Assembly: GCA_033721235.1 (NCBI GenBank)
Contig: JAWWAY010000001.1
Coordinates: forward strand, 124,001 to 188,000
DNA from: UBA5078 sp033721235
Lineage (GTDB): Bacteria > Pseudomonadota > Gammaproteobacteria > Pseudomonadales > Pseudohongiellaceae
Reading direction: 5' to 3'
Length of the DNA: 64,000 nt
The notes below the pieces were generated by a model. It was not told the DNA's origin and did not search any database. It saw only the letters and a list, made by a program, of their open reading frames with translations. Made by a program: the position numbers and the translations under genes. Positions 34,161-43,005 of the stretch are shown piece after piece (position 1 is the stretch's first letter; each line of letters starts with the position of its first letter).

Positions 34161-34189
34161 TTGCGTCGCCTTAGCTTTCTAAAGATAAT
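34161..34189 (+). promoter_or_regulatory. Possible promoter of the gap gene
   Basis: TTGCGT at 34161-34166 and GATAAT at 34184-34189 are 17 bases apart. The -10 matches at five of six, the -35 only at TTG. It lies 42 bases before the GTG start in the divergent mfd-gap spacer. Confidence 0.33.
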
Positions 34190-34231
34190 ACCACCTCCTA
34201 AATTCACCGTATTTTTTAAAGGTAGGCCTCA

Positions 34232-35698
34232 GTGACACGACCGAGCTTGGATGATTATTTTGGCGATTGGAAACAACGTGAAGCACTAGCGCAAGAGATG
34301 ATCCCGATTGTGGGACGACTCTATAGCGAGCGTAATGTTGGAATCTTTGTTTACGGGCGCGCACTGCATAACCGCTCAGTCGCCAATATCATGAAATCTC
34401 ACCGTTTTGTGCGTCAGGTTGGACGTAACGAAATGTCAGAGTTCGAAAGCCATCCGGTGCTTATGGCCGTGGCTAAGCTTGATATCTCTTATTGCCAAAT
34501 AGACTTAGGCAAATTGACCGTTAAGTTTATGGAGCATCAGGAGTCTGAGGGCGACAAGGCGCTGAGCGTAGAAGAGTTTGTGAAGAACGAGCTGTCCTAT
34601 CTTATCGGTGTGCACACAAAGCCTATCGAAAAGTCTCAAGACATGGTGCTTTACGGTTTTGGTCGTATCGGTCGCCTAATTGCGCGTCTGCTGATTGAGC
34701 GTACGAGTACAGGCGAGGTCATGAGACTGCGCGCCATTGTTGTACGCCCAGGCAAAGAAGGGGACTTAGAGAAACGCGCCAGCTTGTTCACTTCGGACTC
34801 GGTGCACGGCACCTTCCAAGGGACTCTGCGTCTGGATAAAGAAAATTCGTGTCTGATCGCCAATGGCAATGTCATTCAGGTCATCTACGCCAATAACCCA
34901 GAAGAAATAGACTACACGCAATATGGCATCGATGATGCGCTGGTTATCGACAATACCGGTAAGTGGCGTGATGAAGAAGGCTTGTCTAAGCATCTACAAG
35001 CCAAAGGCGTTAGCAAGGTTGCGCTGACTGCGCCGGGCAAGGGTGATCTGAAGAATATCGTATTCGGTATCAACGATGATCAAATACTGCCAAGCGATAA
35101 GATAGTCACTGCTGCCTCGTGTACGACAAATGCTATCGCGCCAGTGCTTAAGCTGGTTAATGATAAGTACGGGGTTAAGCACGGTCACGTTGAGACTGTT
35201 CACGCTTATACCAATGACCAGAACCTTATCGACAACTACCACTCAGGCAATCGCCGGGGCCGTAGTGCTGCATTGAATATGGTGCTGACGGAAACAGGGG
35301 CGGCAAAAGCAGTAGTAAAGGCTGTGCCTGCGCTTGAAGGTAAATTGACGGGTAATGCGGTACGTGTGCCTATTCCTAATGTGTCTATGGCGATTCTAAG
35401 CTTGAACTTGGAGAAGGCCACAACGAAGGAAGAGCTCAACGAATTCCTGCGCCTTATCGCGCTGCACTCCCATCTGCAGAATCAAATTAGCTACACTCAG
35501 GACTTGGATGCGGTGTCGAGCGATTTCGTCGGTTCTCGCGAGGCCTGTATCGTCGACTCTACTGCGACTATTGTGCAAGACAATAACTGCGTCTTATATC
35601 TCTGGTATGACAATGAGTTTGGTTACTGTAATCAGGTAGTCCGAATGGTTTATAAGATGGCTGGTGTTAACTATCGCATCTATCCAATCGAGGAGTAA
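34232..35698 (+). CDS. Glyceraldehyde-3-phosphate dehydrogenase with N-terminal extension
   Basis: The catalytic part is an ordinary phosphorylating GAPDH: NAD-binding YGFGRIGR near residue 141, catalytic Cys297 in AASCTTNAIAP, the following HAYTNDQ, and the C-terminal WYDNEFGY. In front lies an extra domain of about 130 residues, making 488 residues against the usual 330-340. The extension (YFGDWKQREALAQEMIP, then a helical stretch) has no motif I know. The long form next to mfd and nqr is also found in P. aeruginosa as I recall it. The GTG start has AAAGG upstream. Role in glycolysis or gluconeogenesis is inferred. Confidence 0.9.
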   Translation: MTRPSLDDYFGDWKQREALAQEMIPIVGRLYSERNVGIFVYGRALHNRSVANIMKSHRFVRQVGRNEMSEFESHPVLMAVAKLDISYCQIDLGKLTVKFMEHQESEGDKALSVEEFVKNELSYLIGVHTKPIEKSQDMVLYGFGRIGRLIARLLIERTSTGEVMRLRAIVVRPGKEGDLEKRASLFTSDSVHGTFQGTLRLDKENSCLIANGNVIQVIYANNPEEIDYTQYGIDDALVIDNTGKWRDEEGLSKHLQAKGVSKVALTAPGKGDLKNIVFGINDDQILPSDKIVTAASCTTNAIAPVLKLVNDKYGVKHGHVETVHAYTNDQNLIDNYHSGNRRGRSAALNMVLTETGAAKAVVKAVPALEGKLTGNAVRVPIPNVSMAILSLNLEKATTKEELNEFLRLIALHSHLQNQISYTQDLDAVSSDFVGSREACIVDSTATIVQDNNCVLYLWYDNEFGYCNQVVRMVYKMAGVNYRIYPIEE

Positions 35699-35707
35699 GT
35701 TGCGAAA

Positions 35708-35746
35708 AGGCCCGTTATATCAAGATAGTAGTGGTAAAACGGGCCT
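35708..35746 (+). terminator. Hairpin after gap, possible terminator
   Basis: AGGCCCGTT at 35708-35716 and AACGGGCCT at 35738-35746 form a perfect 9-bp stem with a 21-base loop, 9 bases after the gap stop codon. Only a weak CAATTCTCT tract follows, so termination may be partial. The hairpin overlaps the probable nqr promoter region. Confidence 0.5.
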
Positions 35747-35754
35747 CAATTCTC

Positions 35755-35760
35755 TATAAT
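35755..35760 (+). promoter_or_regulatory. Probable -10 element of the nqr operon
   Basis: A perfect TATAAT is followed by the GC-rich CGGCGTCG. The -35 place 17 bases upstream holds TGGTAA, a poor match. A start near 35767 would give nqrA an untranslated leader of about 165 bases. Confidence 0.42.
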
Positions 35761-35836
35761 CGGCGTCGCTAAATGAACCGATTCTCCATATGTCCAAGCG
35801 ATACACTAGAGTCTGATCTTTGTTAGTGATTTCTTT

Positions 35837-35859
35837 GCCGTTAATCGCCATTTAACGGC
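35837..35859 (+). other. Hairpin in the nqrA leader
   Basis: GCCGTTAA and TTAACGGC pair perfectly (8 bp) around the loop TCGCCAT, 75 bases before nqrA. A T-rich stretch (TTGTTGTTTTTG) follows about ten bases later. It could be an attenuator, a processing site or a protein site; the sequence alone does not decide. Confidence 0.45.
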
Positions 35860-35933
35860 CTAGGCGCTTGTTGTTTTTGTGCTTGAAATGCTAAACGCTT
35901 TTGAGATTATCAAGTAATTATTAGGCTTGGCGA

Positions 35934-37292
35934 ATGATCAATATTACACGTGGACTGGACTTGCCCATTGACGGGATACCAGAACAGCTTGTCAGCGATG
36001 CACGACGTGCGCGTTCGGTGGCGATACTGGGGCGTGACTATGTGGGGATGAAACCCACAATGTTAGTTAAAGAAGGCGATCGCGTAGAGACTGGACAAGT
36101 CCTCTTCGAAGATAAAAAAACGCCTGGAGTGCTGTACACAGCACCTGGAAGCGGCGTCGTCCGTGAGATAAACCGCGGTGAGAAACGCGTATTCCTCTCT
36201 ATTGTTATCGAGCTCGATGAATCTGAAACAAGCTCTATCGCATTTGAAAAGTATTCCTCTGAGGAGCTGGCTGGTCTTGAGCGTCAGAAGGTCGTCGATA
36301 ATCTCGTAAAATCTGGCATGTGGACATGCCTGAAAACGCGTCCATTCAGTAAAGTGCCCGCGCTAGATGCTATCCCCAACTCTATCTTCGTTAATGCAAT
36401 GGACTCCAATCCACTGGCGGCCGATCCTGAGGTGGTGGCGCGAGACAACTCCTCAGCCTTTATCGATGGCATTAATGTTTTATCGACACTTACCCAAGGT
36501 AAGGTTTTCCTTTGTCGTCGAACAGGTAGCTTTGCCGGCTTAGAGAACCAGAGTTTCGCCGACAACGTACAAGTAGAGGACTTCTCCGGTCCCCATCCTT
36601 CTGGTTTGACGGGCACTCATATTCATTTCTTAGATCCTGTTAGCCTCGAGAAGCAAGTCTGGAGTGTTAACTACCAGGATGTGATTGCCATAGGTAAATT
36701 GTTTGTTAGTGGCCAGATCTATACGGATCGCATTATTGCCTTAGCAGGCCCACAGGTAGAAAAGCCTCGATTGCTGCGCACTCGTCTTGGCGCCAGTTTA
36801 GAAGAATTAACGGCCGGTGAGATGCTTAGCGGTGAAAATCGCATTATTTCTGGTTCGGTCCTTTCCGGTAGCACTGCTAGTGGTGTCGAGTGTTATTTGG
36901 GCCGCCATGATTTGCAGGTAAGTGTGTTGAAGGAAGGACGGGATAGGCCGTTGTTTGGTTATCTCTCTCCTGGTAAGAATCGTCACTCCGTGCTGGGCAT
37001 TTACTTATCGAGCCTCTTTAAGGGTAAGAAGTTTCCCTTTACGACAACGACAAACGGCAGTGAGCGCGCAATGGTGCCAGTGGGCAGCTATGAGCGCATC
37101 ATGCCCTTAGATATTTTGCCAACCCAGTTGCTGCGTGCTCTTATCGTGGGTGACTTGGTGGCCGTGCAAGAACTTGGTGGTTTGGAGTTAGCGGAAGAAG
37201 ACATCGCGCTTTGTACCTATGTGTGCCCAGGGAAATACGAGTACGGGCCTATATTGAGAGATAATTTAACTCGCATTGAGAAAGAGAGTTAG
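35934..37292 (+). CDS. nqrA: Na+-translocating NADH:quinone reductase subunit A
   Basis: NqrA is a cytoplasm-facing subunit of the sodium-pumping NADH:ubiquinone reductase. The 452-residue soluble protein shows the family start (ITRGLDLPIDGIPEQ), a biotinyl-lipoyl-like segment (VKEGDRVETGQVLFEDK and TAPGSGVVREI), and the C-terminal ECGGLE-like stretch here written ELGGLELAEEDIALCTYVCPGK. It opens a six-gene operon with short spacers, all on the plus strand. Na+-Nqr is typical of marine bacteria. Confidence 0.96.
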   Translation: MINITRGLDLPIDGIPEQLVSDARRARSVAILGRDYVGMKPTMLVKEGDRVETGQVLFEDKKTPGVLYTAPGSGVVREINRGEKRVFLSIVIELDESETSSIAFEKYSSEELAGLERQKVVDNLVKSGMWTCLKTRPFSKVPALDAIPNSIFVNAMDSNPLAADPEVVARDNSSAFIDGINVLSTLTQGKVFLCRRTGSFAGLENQSFADNVQVEDFSGPHPSGLTGTHIHFLDPVSLEKQVWSVNYQDVIAIGKLFVSGQIYTDRIIALAGPQVEKPRLLRTRLGASLEELTAGEMLSGENRIISGSVLSGSTASGVECYLGRHDLQVSVLKEGRDRPLFGYLSPGKNRHSVLGIYLSSLFKGKKFPFTTTTNGSERAMVPVGSYERIMPLDILPTQLLRALIVGDLVAVQELGGLELAEEDIALCTYVCPGKYEYGPILRDNLTRIEKES

Positions 37293-37306
37293 CGGATTTA
37301 AAAACT

Positions 37307-38524
37307 ATGGGTTTGCGAAAAGTACTTGATGATATGGCCCCTCATTTCGAGAAGGGCGGGCGCTATGAAAAATGGTATGCCCTTTATGAGGCAGTAGATA
37401 CTATTTTCTATAGCCCGAGCAAAGTGACCCACGCGGGCGCGCATGTTCGTGATGGTGTGGACCTAAAGCGCATCATGATTACGGTTTGGTTTGCTGCTTT
37501 TCCCGCTATGTTTTACGGCATGTACAATGTGGGCTACCAGGCTACGACTGCCATGGCCCAAGCAGGCCTGACCACTACCGGCGACTGGCATGCGGTATGG
37601 ATTGAACTGTTTTCCTCCTATAACCCCAATAGCATCTGGGATTGCTTCTGGTTTGGAGCGGTCCACTATCTCCCTATATATGCCGTGGTGTTTATTGTGG
37701 GTGGCTTCTGGGAAGTGCTGTTCGCGAGCATAAGACGCCATGAAATTAACGAAGGCTTCTTCGTTACTTCTATTCTGTTTTCACTAATTGTTCCGCCAGA
37801 TATTCCCCTATGGCAAGCCGCCTTGGGTATCAGTTTCGGTGTGGTTGTTGGTAAAGAAGTGTTTGGTGGTACCGGTAAAAACTTCCTGAACCCAGCGCTT
37901 GCAGGCCGTGCATTCTTATTCTTCGCTTACGCTCCACAAATTTCCGGTGACAGTGTTTGGACGGCTGTAGACGGCTTTAGTGGGGCAACGGCAATGAGTC
38001 AAGTTGCGGCTCAGGGGCTGCCAGCTATTGCTGCAGCAACTGGCACAGAATTGACTTGGATGGATGCCTTCCTTGGGCGTATGCAAGGCTCTATCGGTGA
38101 GACCTCAACACTCGCTATTGCTATTGGTGCCGTCATTCTATTGGTCACGCGCATTGCTTCATGGCGCATCATGTTAGGCGTGCTTCTAGGTATGATCGCG
38201 TTCAGTCTGCTGCTTAACGCAATAGGCTCAGATACGAACCCATTCTTCGCAACCCCCTGGTATTGGCATTTGGTTTTGGGTGGCTTCGCCTTTGGTATGG
38301 TCTTTATGGCAACTGATCCTGTATCGGCAGCGATGACCAACACAGGTAAGTGGATATTTGGTTTATTGATTGGCGTAATGGTCGTCATGATTCGTGTCTT
38401 GAACCCTGCGTATCCAGAAGGCGTGATGTTGGCAATTTTGTTTGCTAACTTGTTTGCACCACTGATCGATTACGCTGTGGTCAGAGCAAATGTTAAGAGG
38501 AGGCTAGCGCGCAATGGCAGCTAA
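37307..38524 (+). CDS. nqrB: Na+-translocating NADH:quinone reductase subunit B
   Basis: NqrB is the main membrane subunit; it takes part in Na+ transfer and carries covalent FMN and riboflavin. The 405-residue product has about ten membrane helices. The flavinylation motif DGFSGAT is intact, with Thr228 as the FMN acceptor, comparable to the known threonine of Vibrio NqrB. GKNFLNPALAGRAF just before it is a family signature. Its end overlaps the start of nqrC by 11 bases. Confidence 0.97.
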   Translation: MGLRKVLDDMAPHFEKGGRYEKWYALYEAVDTIFYSPSKVTHAGAHVRDGVDLKRIMITVWFAAFPAMFYGMYNVGYQATTAMAQAGLTTTGDWHAVWIELFSSYNPNSIWDCFWFGAVHYLPIYAVVFIVGGFWEVLFASIRRHEINEGFFVTSILFSLIVPPDIPLWQAALGISFGVVVGKEVFGGTGKNFLNPALAGRAFLFFAYAPQISGDSVWTAVDGFSGATAMSQVAAQGLPAIAAATGTELTWMDAFLGRMQGSIGETSTLAIAIGAVILLVTRIASWRIMLGVLLGMIAFSLLLNAIGSDTNPFFATPWYWHLVLGGFAFGMVFMATDPVSAAMTNTGKWIFGLLIGVMVVMIRVLNPAYPEGVMLAILFANLFAPLIDYAVVRANVKRRLARNGS

Positions 38525-39302
38525 AGATTCAGTCGCTAGCACGATTAAAGTTGCACTGTCTTTATGTATCGTGTGTTCTATTTTTATCTCTAGTTTTGCG
38601 GTAATACTTAAGCCGATGCAAACGGCTAACCGTATCTTGGATAGAAATAAAAACATTCTGATCGCAGCGGGTATATTTGAGCCCGATGTTCATAGCAGTG
38701 AAGACGTTAGCAGTATGTTTCAACAGTTCACCCCTAGAATTGTGGACTTGGAAACTGGCGAGTTTTTGTCACAGCAACAGATAGACGAACTCGGTATCGA
38801 TGTCGCCACTTACGATCAGCGTGATTACCTAAACGACCCTGAGTTTTCTTCGGCCGTGCCCGCTGATGAAGATATAGCAAATCTCAAACGCCAAGTACGC
38901 TATGCGACTGTCTATATAGTAGAAGGGAGCAATGGCGGTATCGAGACTATGGTATTGCCGGTCAGTGGCTATGGCTTGTGGGGCACTATGTATGGCTACC
39001 TAGCTTTAGAGGGTGACGGCAATACGGTTACCGGCATAGGGTTCTATGATCAGAAAGAGACACCGGGGCTCGGTGGCGAAATTACTAACCCAAGATGGAC
39101 TGGCCTGTGGCCAGGTAAGAAAGTTTACGATGAAAGCGGCGATGTCGCATTGAGTGTCGTAAAAGGCGGTGGTCAAGGTCAGTATCAAGTAGATGGTCTA
39201 GCGGGCGCCTCTCTTACAAGCCGCGGTGTAGATCAGCTTATAGAGTATTGGATGGGACCAAATGGTTTCGGTCCTTTTATCGACAATTTGACGAATAGCT
39301 AA
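38514..39302 (+). CDS. nqrC: Na+-translocating NADH:quinone reductase subunit C
   Basis: NqrC has one N-terminal membrane helix (about residues 12-32) and a periplasmic FMN-binding domain; 262 residues. The conserved ETPGLGGEI and WTGLWPGKKVYD are present. The flavinylation site reads DGLAGASLTS, so the usual SGAT is AGAS here and the acceptor residue is Ser233 (codon TCT at 39210) instead of threonine. NqrB keeps threonine. The start is ATG at 38514, inside the end of nqrB, with AGGAGG upstream. Confidence 0.95.
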   Translation: MAAKDSVASTIKVALSLCIVCSIFISSFAVILKPMQTANRILDRNKNILIAAGIFEPDVHSSEDVSSMFQQFTPRIVDLETGEFLSQQQIDELGIDVATYDQRDYLNDPEFSSAVPADEDIANLKRQVRYATVYIVEGSNGGIETMVLPVSGYGLWGTMYGYLALEGDGNTVTGIGFYDQKETPGLGGEITNPRWTGLWPGKKVYDESGDVALSVVKGGGQGQYQVDGLAGASLTSRGVDQLIEYWMGPNGFGPFIDNLTNS

Positions 39303-39319
39303 GTAAGGATAAGTAAACA

Positions 39320-39985
39320 ATGTCTTCTGATGCTAAGTCAGTTTTATTAACCCCAGTATTGGCAAACAATCCTATTGGTTTGCAAATTTTGGGTGTCTGT
39401 TCAGCGCTGGCCGTTACCACTAGCCTTAATGTGGCTGTAGTGATGTGTGTGGCATTAACAGTGGTTACCGCATTCTCTAATTTGTTTATTTCGCTAGTGC
39501 GCAATTACATGCCGAGCAGTATTCGTATTATTGTGCAGATGACCATTATTGCGTCTTTGGTGATCGCAGTGGATCAGGCGCTACAGGCTTTTGCTTATGA
39601 AATTAGTAAGCAGCTTAGCGTATTCGTTGGTTTGATTATCACTAACTGTATTGTGATGGGACGCGCAGAAGCCTTTGCGATGAAGAATCCTCCAGGCATA
39701 AGTTTCCTAGACGGTATTGGTAACGGTTTAGGTTATAGCGTGGTTCTGTTAGCTGTCGGTTTCCTGCGTGAGCTGTTTGGTTCAGGCAGCCTGTTTGGTA
39801 TTGAAGTTCTACCGCTGGTATCCAATGGTGGTTGGTATCAAGGTAATGGCCTAATGCTATTGGCACCAAGTGCCTTCTTTATTATTGGTTTCTTAATTTG
39901 GGCAGTTCGTGGCAAGTTCCCCGAACAAGTAGAGCAGAATGAATATCGAATGGCCTCTCATACTTTAGAAGAGGCGGGACACTAA
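39320..39985 (+). CDS. nqrD: Na+-translocating NADH:quinone reductase subunit D
   Basis: NqrD is one of the two small six-helix membrane subunits that together hold an Fe-S site within the membrane. The 221-residue product shows the family pattern LTPVLANNPIGLQILGVCSA and GLIITNCIVMGRAEAFA, with conserved Cys in both halves. It ends exactly one base before nqrE starts, as in other nqr operons. AAGGATAAG precedes the ATG. Confidence 0.96.
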   Translation: MSSDAKSVLLTPVLANNPIGLQILGVCSALAVTTSLNVAVVMCVALTVVTAFSNLFISLVRNYMPSSIRIIVQMTIIASLVIAVDQALQAFAYEISKQLSVFVGLIITNCIVMGRAEAFAMKNPPGISFLDGIGNGLGYSVVLLAVGFLRELFGSGSLFGIEVLPLVSNGGWYQGNGLMLLAPSAFFIIGFLIWAVRGKFPEQVEQNEYRMASHTLEEAGH

Positions 39986-40594
39986 ATGGAACACTATCTC
40001 AGTCTTTTGGTTAGAGCCGTCTTTGTCGAGAACATGGCATTACAAATGTTCTTGGGCATGTGTACGTTTCTAGCAGTATCCAAAAAAGTCGATACGGCCT
40101 TAGGTCTTGGCGTGGCGGTTATTGTCGTTCAGGCCATTACGGTTCCGGTTAACAATTTACTTTACCAATTTATGCTCAAAGACGGGGCTCTAGCCTGGTT
40201 GGGTATGCCGGAGTTAGACCTCAGCTTCTTAGGCTTCCTGTGCTACATCGGCGTTATTGCCGCCATGGTTCAAATTCTAGAAATGGTTTTGGACAAGTAT
40301 GTACCTGCACTCTATAACGCACTCGGTGTGTTCTTGCCGCTGATTACGGTTAACTGCGCAATTCTAGGGGCGTCCTTATTCATGGTCGAACGCTCTTATA
40401 CTTTTTCTGAAAGCGTTGTCTACGGCATCGGCGCTGGCGCGGGTTGGGCCTTGGCGATTGCGGCTTTGGCAGGTATTCGAGAGAAGCTTAAATATAGCGA
40501 TGTACCGGAAGGGCTTCGCGGCCTAGGCATCACTTTTATCACAACCGGACTGATGTCGCTGGGGTTCATGTCCTTCAGCGGTCTGTCACTGTAG
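39986..40594 (+). CDS. nqrE: Na+-translocating NADH:quinone reductase subunit E
   Basis: The second small six-helix subunit, 202 residues, a distant paralogue of NqrD with inverted topology. Family motifs: FVENMALQMFLGMCTF near the N-terminus and PLITVNCAILGASLFMVER in the middle, each with the Cys that ligates the intramembrane iron site. It directly abuts nqrD, and nqrF follows after 15 bases. Confidence 0.96.
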   Translation: MEHYLSLLVRAVFVENMALQMFLGMCTFLAVSKKVDTALGLGVAVIVVQAITVPVNNLLYQFMLKDGALAWLGMPELDLSFLGFLCYIGVIAAMVQILEMVLDKYVPALYNALGVFLPLITVNCAILGASLFMVERSYTFSESVVYGIGAGAGWALAIAALAGIREKLKYSDVPEGLRGLGITFITTGLMSLGFMSFSGLSL

Positions 40595-40609
40595 TTACGG
40601 GTTTTTATA

Positions 40610-41839
40610 ATGATTGATATTGCAGCAATTGTTGGCGGCGTCGTCATGTTCACAGTGGTGGTCATGTTGCTCGTCGTTCTTATTCTAGCCGCGCGTGCAA
40701 AGCTGGTTAGTAGCGGCAATGTAACGATTGAAATTAATGGCGACGCAGATAAATCGATTGTTGTTCCTGCTGGCGGTAAGCTTCTCAATACACTAGCCGA
40801 TGCTGGCATATACCTCTCGTCTGCTTGCGGTGGCGGCGGTACATGCGCTCAGTGTCGCTGTCAGGTGCATGAGGGGGGCGGTTCTATGCTGCCTACCGAG
40901 CAGGGTCACTTCACCATGGGAGAGGCCAAGGCGGATTGGCGTCTATCTTGTCAGGTTGCGGTAAAGCAAGACATGAAGATAGAAGTGGCGCCCGAGTTCT
41001 TTGGCGTCAAACAATGGGAATGCGAAGTAGTTTCCAACGATAATGTGGCGACTTTTATCAAAGAGTTAGTCCTTAAGATTCCGGACGGCGACAGCGTTGA
41101 TTTTCGAGCTGGCGGCTATGTTCAGTTAGAAGTTCCCCCACATGAAGTGCACTACAAAGATTTTGATATTGGCCCCGAGTACCGCGACGACTGGGAAAAA
41201 TTTGGCCTGTTCGATCTAGTCTCAAAGGCAAATGACACCACTATTCGCGCTTACTCAATGGCGAACTACCCCGAAGAGAAGGGTATTATTAAATTTAATA
41301 TCCGGGTAGCAACGCCGCCGCCCAAGACAGATTTACCACCGGGCATAATGTCGTCTTATGTTTTCAATTTGAAGCCTGGCGATAAAATTAAAGTCTTCGG
41401 GCCGTTTGGCGAATTTTTCGCGAAAGACACCGATGCCGAAATGGTCTTTATTGGTGGCGGTGCCGGTATGGCGCCCATGCGTTCGCATATTTTTGATCAG
41501 CTTCGTCGCCTTAAATCAAAACGAAAAATTACTTTCTGGTACGGTGCCCGTAGTCTGAAAGAAATGTTTTATGAGGAAGACTACAATACGCTTGCTGCAG
41601 AAAATGATAATTTTGAGTGGCACGTGGCATTGTCTGACCCCCAACCAGAAGATAATTGGACTGGTATGACAGGGTTTATTCACAATGTGGTGCTAGAGAA
41701 TTATCTCAAAGACCACCCTGCACCAGAGGATTGTGAATACTATATGTGTGGGCCTCCCATGATGAACGCTGCGGTCATCAAAATGCTCAAAGACTTGGGC
41801 GTTGAGGACGAAAACATATCCTTGGACGAATTCTCCTAA
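40610..41839 (+). CDS. nqrF: Na+-translocating NADH:quinone reductase subunit F
   Basis: NqrF takes electrons from NADH. The 409-residue product has an N-terminal membrane helix (about 3-25), a 2Fe-2S ferredoxin domain with Cys73, Cys79 and Cys82 (ACGGGGTCAQC) and a fourth in RLSCQV, then an FAD domain with RAYSMANYP and an NADH domain with GGGAGMAPMRSH. All cofactor motifs are intact. It ends the core nqr operon; a hairpin and apbE follow. Confidence 0.97.
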   Translation: MIDIAAIVGGVVMFTVVVMLLVVLILAARAKLVSSGNVTIEINGDADKSIVVPAGGKLLNTLADAGIYLSSACGGGGTCAQCRCQVHEGGGSMLPTEQGHFTMGEAKADWRLSCQVAVKQDMKIEVAPEFFGVKQWECEVVSNDNVATFIKELVLKIPDGDSVDFRAGGYVQLEVPPHEVHYKDFDIGPEYRDDWEKFGLFDLVSKANDTTIRAYSMANYPEEKGIIKFNIRVATPPPKTDLPPGIMSSYVFNLKPGDKIKVFGPFGEFFAKDTDAEMVFIGGGAGMAPMRSHIFDQLRRLKSKRKITFWYGARSLKEMFYEEDYNTLAAENDNFEWHVALSDPQPEDNWTGMTGFIHNVVLENYLKDHPAPEDCEYYMCGPPMMNAAVIKMLKDLGVEDENISLDEFS

Positions 41840-41875
41840 TTTTACGGCTAAAGACGGCAGTAAAATGACTAATAA

Positions 41876-41919
41876 TAACAGGCTGTTTGCTTACTCTCTT
41901 GAGTCGGTAGCGGCCTGTT
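41876..41919 (+). terminator. Hairpin between nqrF and apbE
   Basis: AACAGGC at 41876-41882 pairs with GCCTGTT at 41913-41919, and the inner bases can pair further around TCTT (ACTC with GAGT). A TTTCGCCTTTCT tract follows. It may end or dampen nqr transcription before apbE. Confidence 0.45.
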
Positions 41920-41940
41920 TCGCCTTTCTAAGGCTTCTCC

Positions 41941-42996
41941 ATGAATACTAGGTTTAGATCGATTGGCGCGCTAGCTCTGCTTCTCATTGTAGGGGTGGGT
42001 CTATGGGCGCGATTGCAAAATGACTCAAGCGCACAGTTATATGAGCTCAACGGTCATACTATGGGAACTACCTATAGTATTAAGCTGCTAGAGTTACCTG
42101 CAGCTATTGAGCCGGATGCATTTGCTGCTGAGATTGAGGCTCTTTTGTTTAGTTTAGATAAACAAATAATGTCTACCTATGCGCCCGAGTCTGAGCTGTC
42201 AGTGATCAACCGCGCTCCAGTTGGAGAAGCTTTAGCTATTTCTTCACAAATGAACGATGTGCTGAGTTTGGCGCTTGAGCTGAGTGAACTGACCGATGGG
42301 GCGTTTGATGTTACTGTGGGGCCATTGGTTAATCGCTGGGGCTTTGGGCCGACGGCTATGCGCACCCAGCTGCCTAGCGATGCGGAGATTGCTCAGCTTA
42401 GAGAGAGAGTCGGCTACGATAAGATTGTTTTAGATCAGGTCTCTGGGACATTAACAAAGCTGAGCGATGTGTACATCGACTTAAGCGGTATTGCGAAGGG
42501 CTATGCTGTAGATCGTGTGGCGGCGCTTTTTGACTCTTACGCTGTTGCCAGTTATTTCATTGAAATAGGTGGAGAGTTGCGTATTAAGGGGTATAAGCCA
42601 AATCAGCAAAGTTGGGTGCCGGCAATAGAAAAACCGGTCGATACGGCGCCACAGGTGCACAATATTTTCTATGCCAATGGCCGCTCAATTGCAGTCGCGG
42701 GCTCTGGAGATTATCGTAATTATTTTGAACAAAACGGCGTGCACTATTCGCACGAGATTGACCCCAAGACAGGTCGGCCCGTTACGCATAATTTAGCCGC
42801 TGTTTATGTGATTGATGAAACAGCAGCACGAGCCGATGCTTTAGCGACTGCATTCATGGTAATGGGTGGAGAGAGAGGGCGAGCCTTTGCTCAGCAGCAA
42901 GGCTTAGCTGTTTATTTTATTTCAAAACGCAGCGATGCTGAGGGTTTTGAAGATTATTTTACAAAGGCGTTCGAGCAGTATCTCGAACCTCAATAG
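41941..42996 (+). CDS. apbE: FAD:protein FMN transferase ApbE
   Basis: ApbE attaches FMN from FAD to a Ser/Thr of target proteins outside the cytoplasm; here the targets should be NqrB and NqrC. The 351-residue product has one N-terminal hydrophobic segment (about 8-24) that may be an uncut anchor, as there is no lipobox Cys. Family motifs: GTTYSIKL, DVTVGPLVNRWGFGP, DLSGIAKGYAVD, SHEIDPKTGRPV and DALATAFMVMG. It sits between nqrF and nqrM, the common place in marine gammaproteobacteria. Confidence 0.95.
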   Translation: MNTRFRSIGALALLLIVGVGLWARLQNDSSAQLYELNGHTMGTTYSIKLLELPAAIEPDAFAAEIEALLFSLDKQIMSTYAPESELSVINRAPVGEALAISSQMNDVLSLALELSELTDGAFDVTVGPLVNRWGFGPTAMRTQLPSDAEIAQLRERVGYDKIVLDQVSGTLTKLSDVYIDLSGIAKGYAVDRVAALFDSYAVASYFIEIGGELRIKGYKPNQQSWVPAIEKPVDTAPQVHNIFYANGRSIAVAGSGDYRNYFEQNGVHYSHEIDPKTGRPVTHNLAAVYVIDETAARADALATAFMVMGGERGRAFAQQQGLAVYFISKRSDAEGFEDYFTKAFEQYLEPQ

Positions 42997-43005
42997 GAGT
43001 CCATC

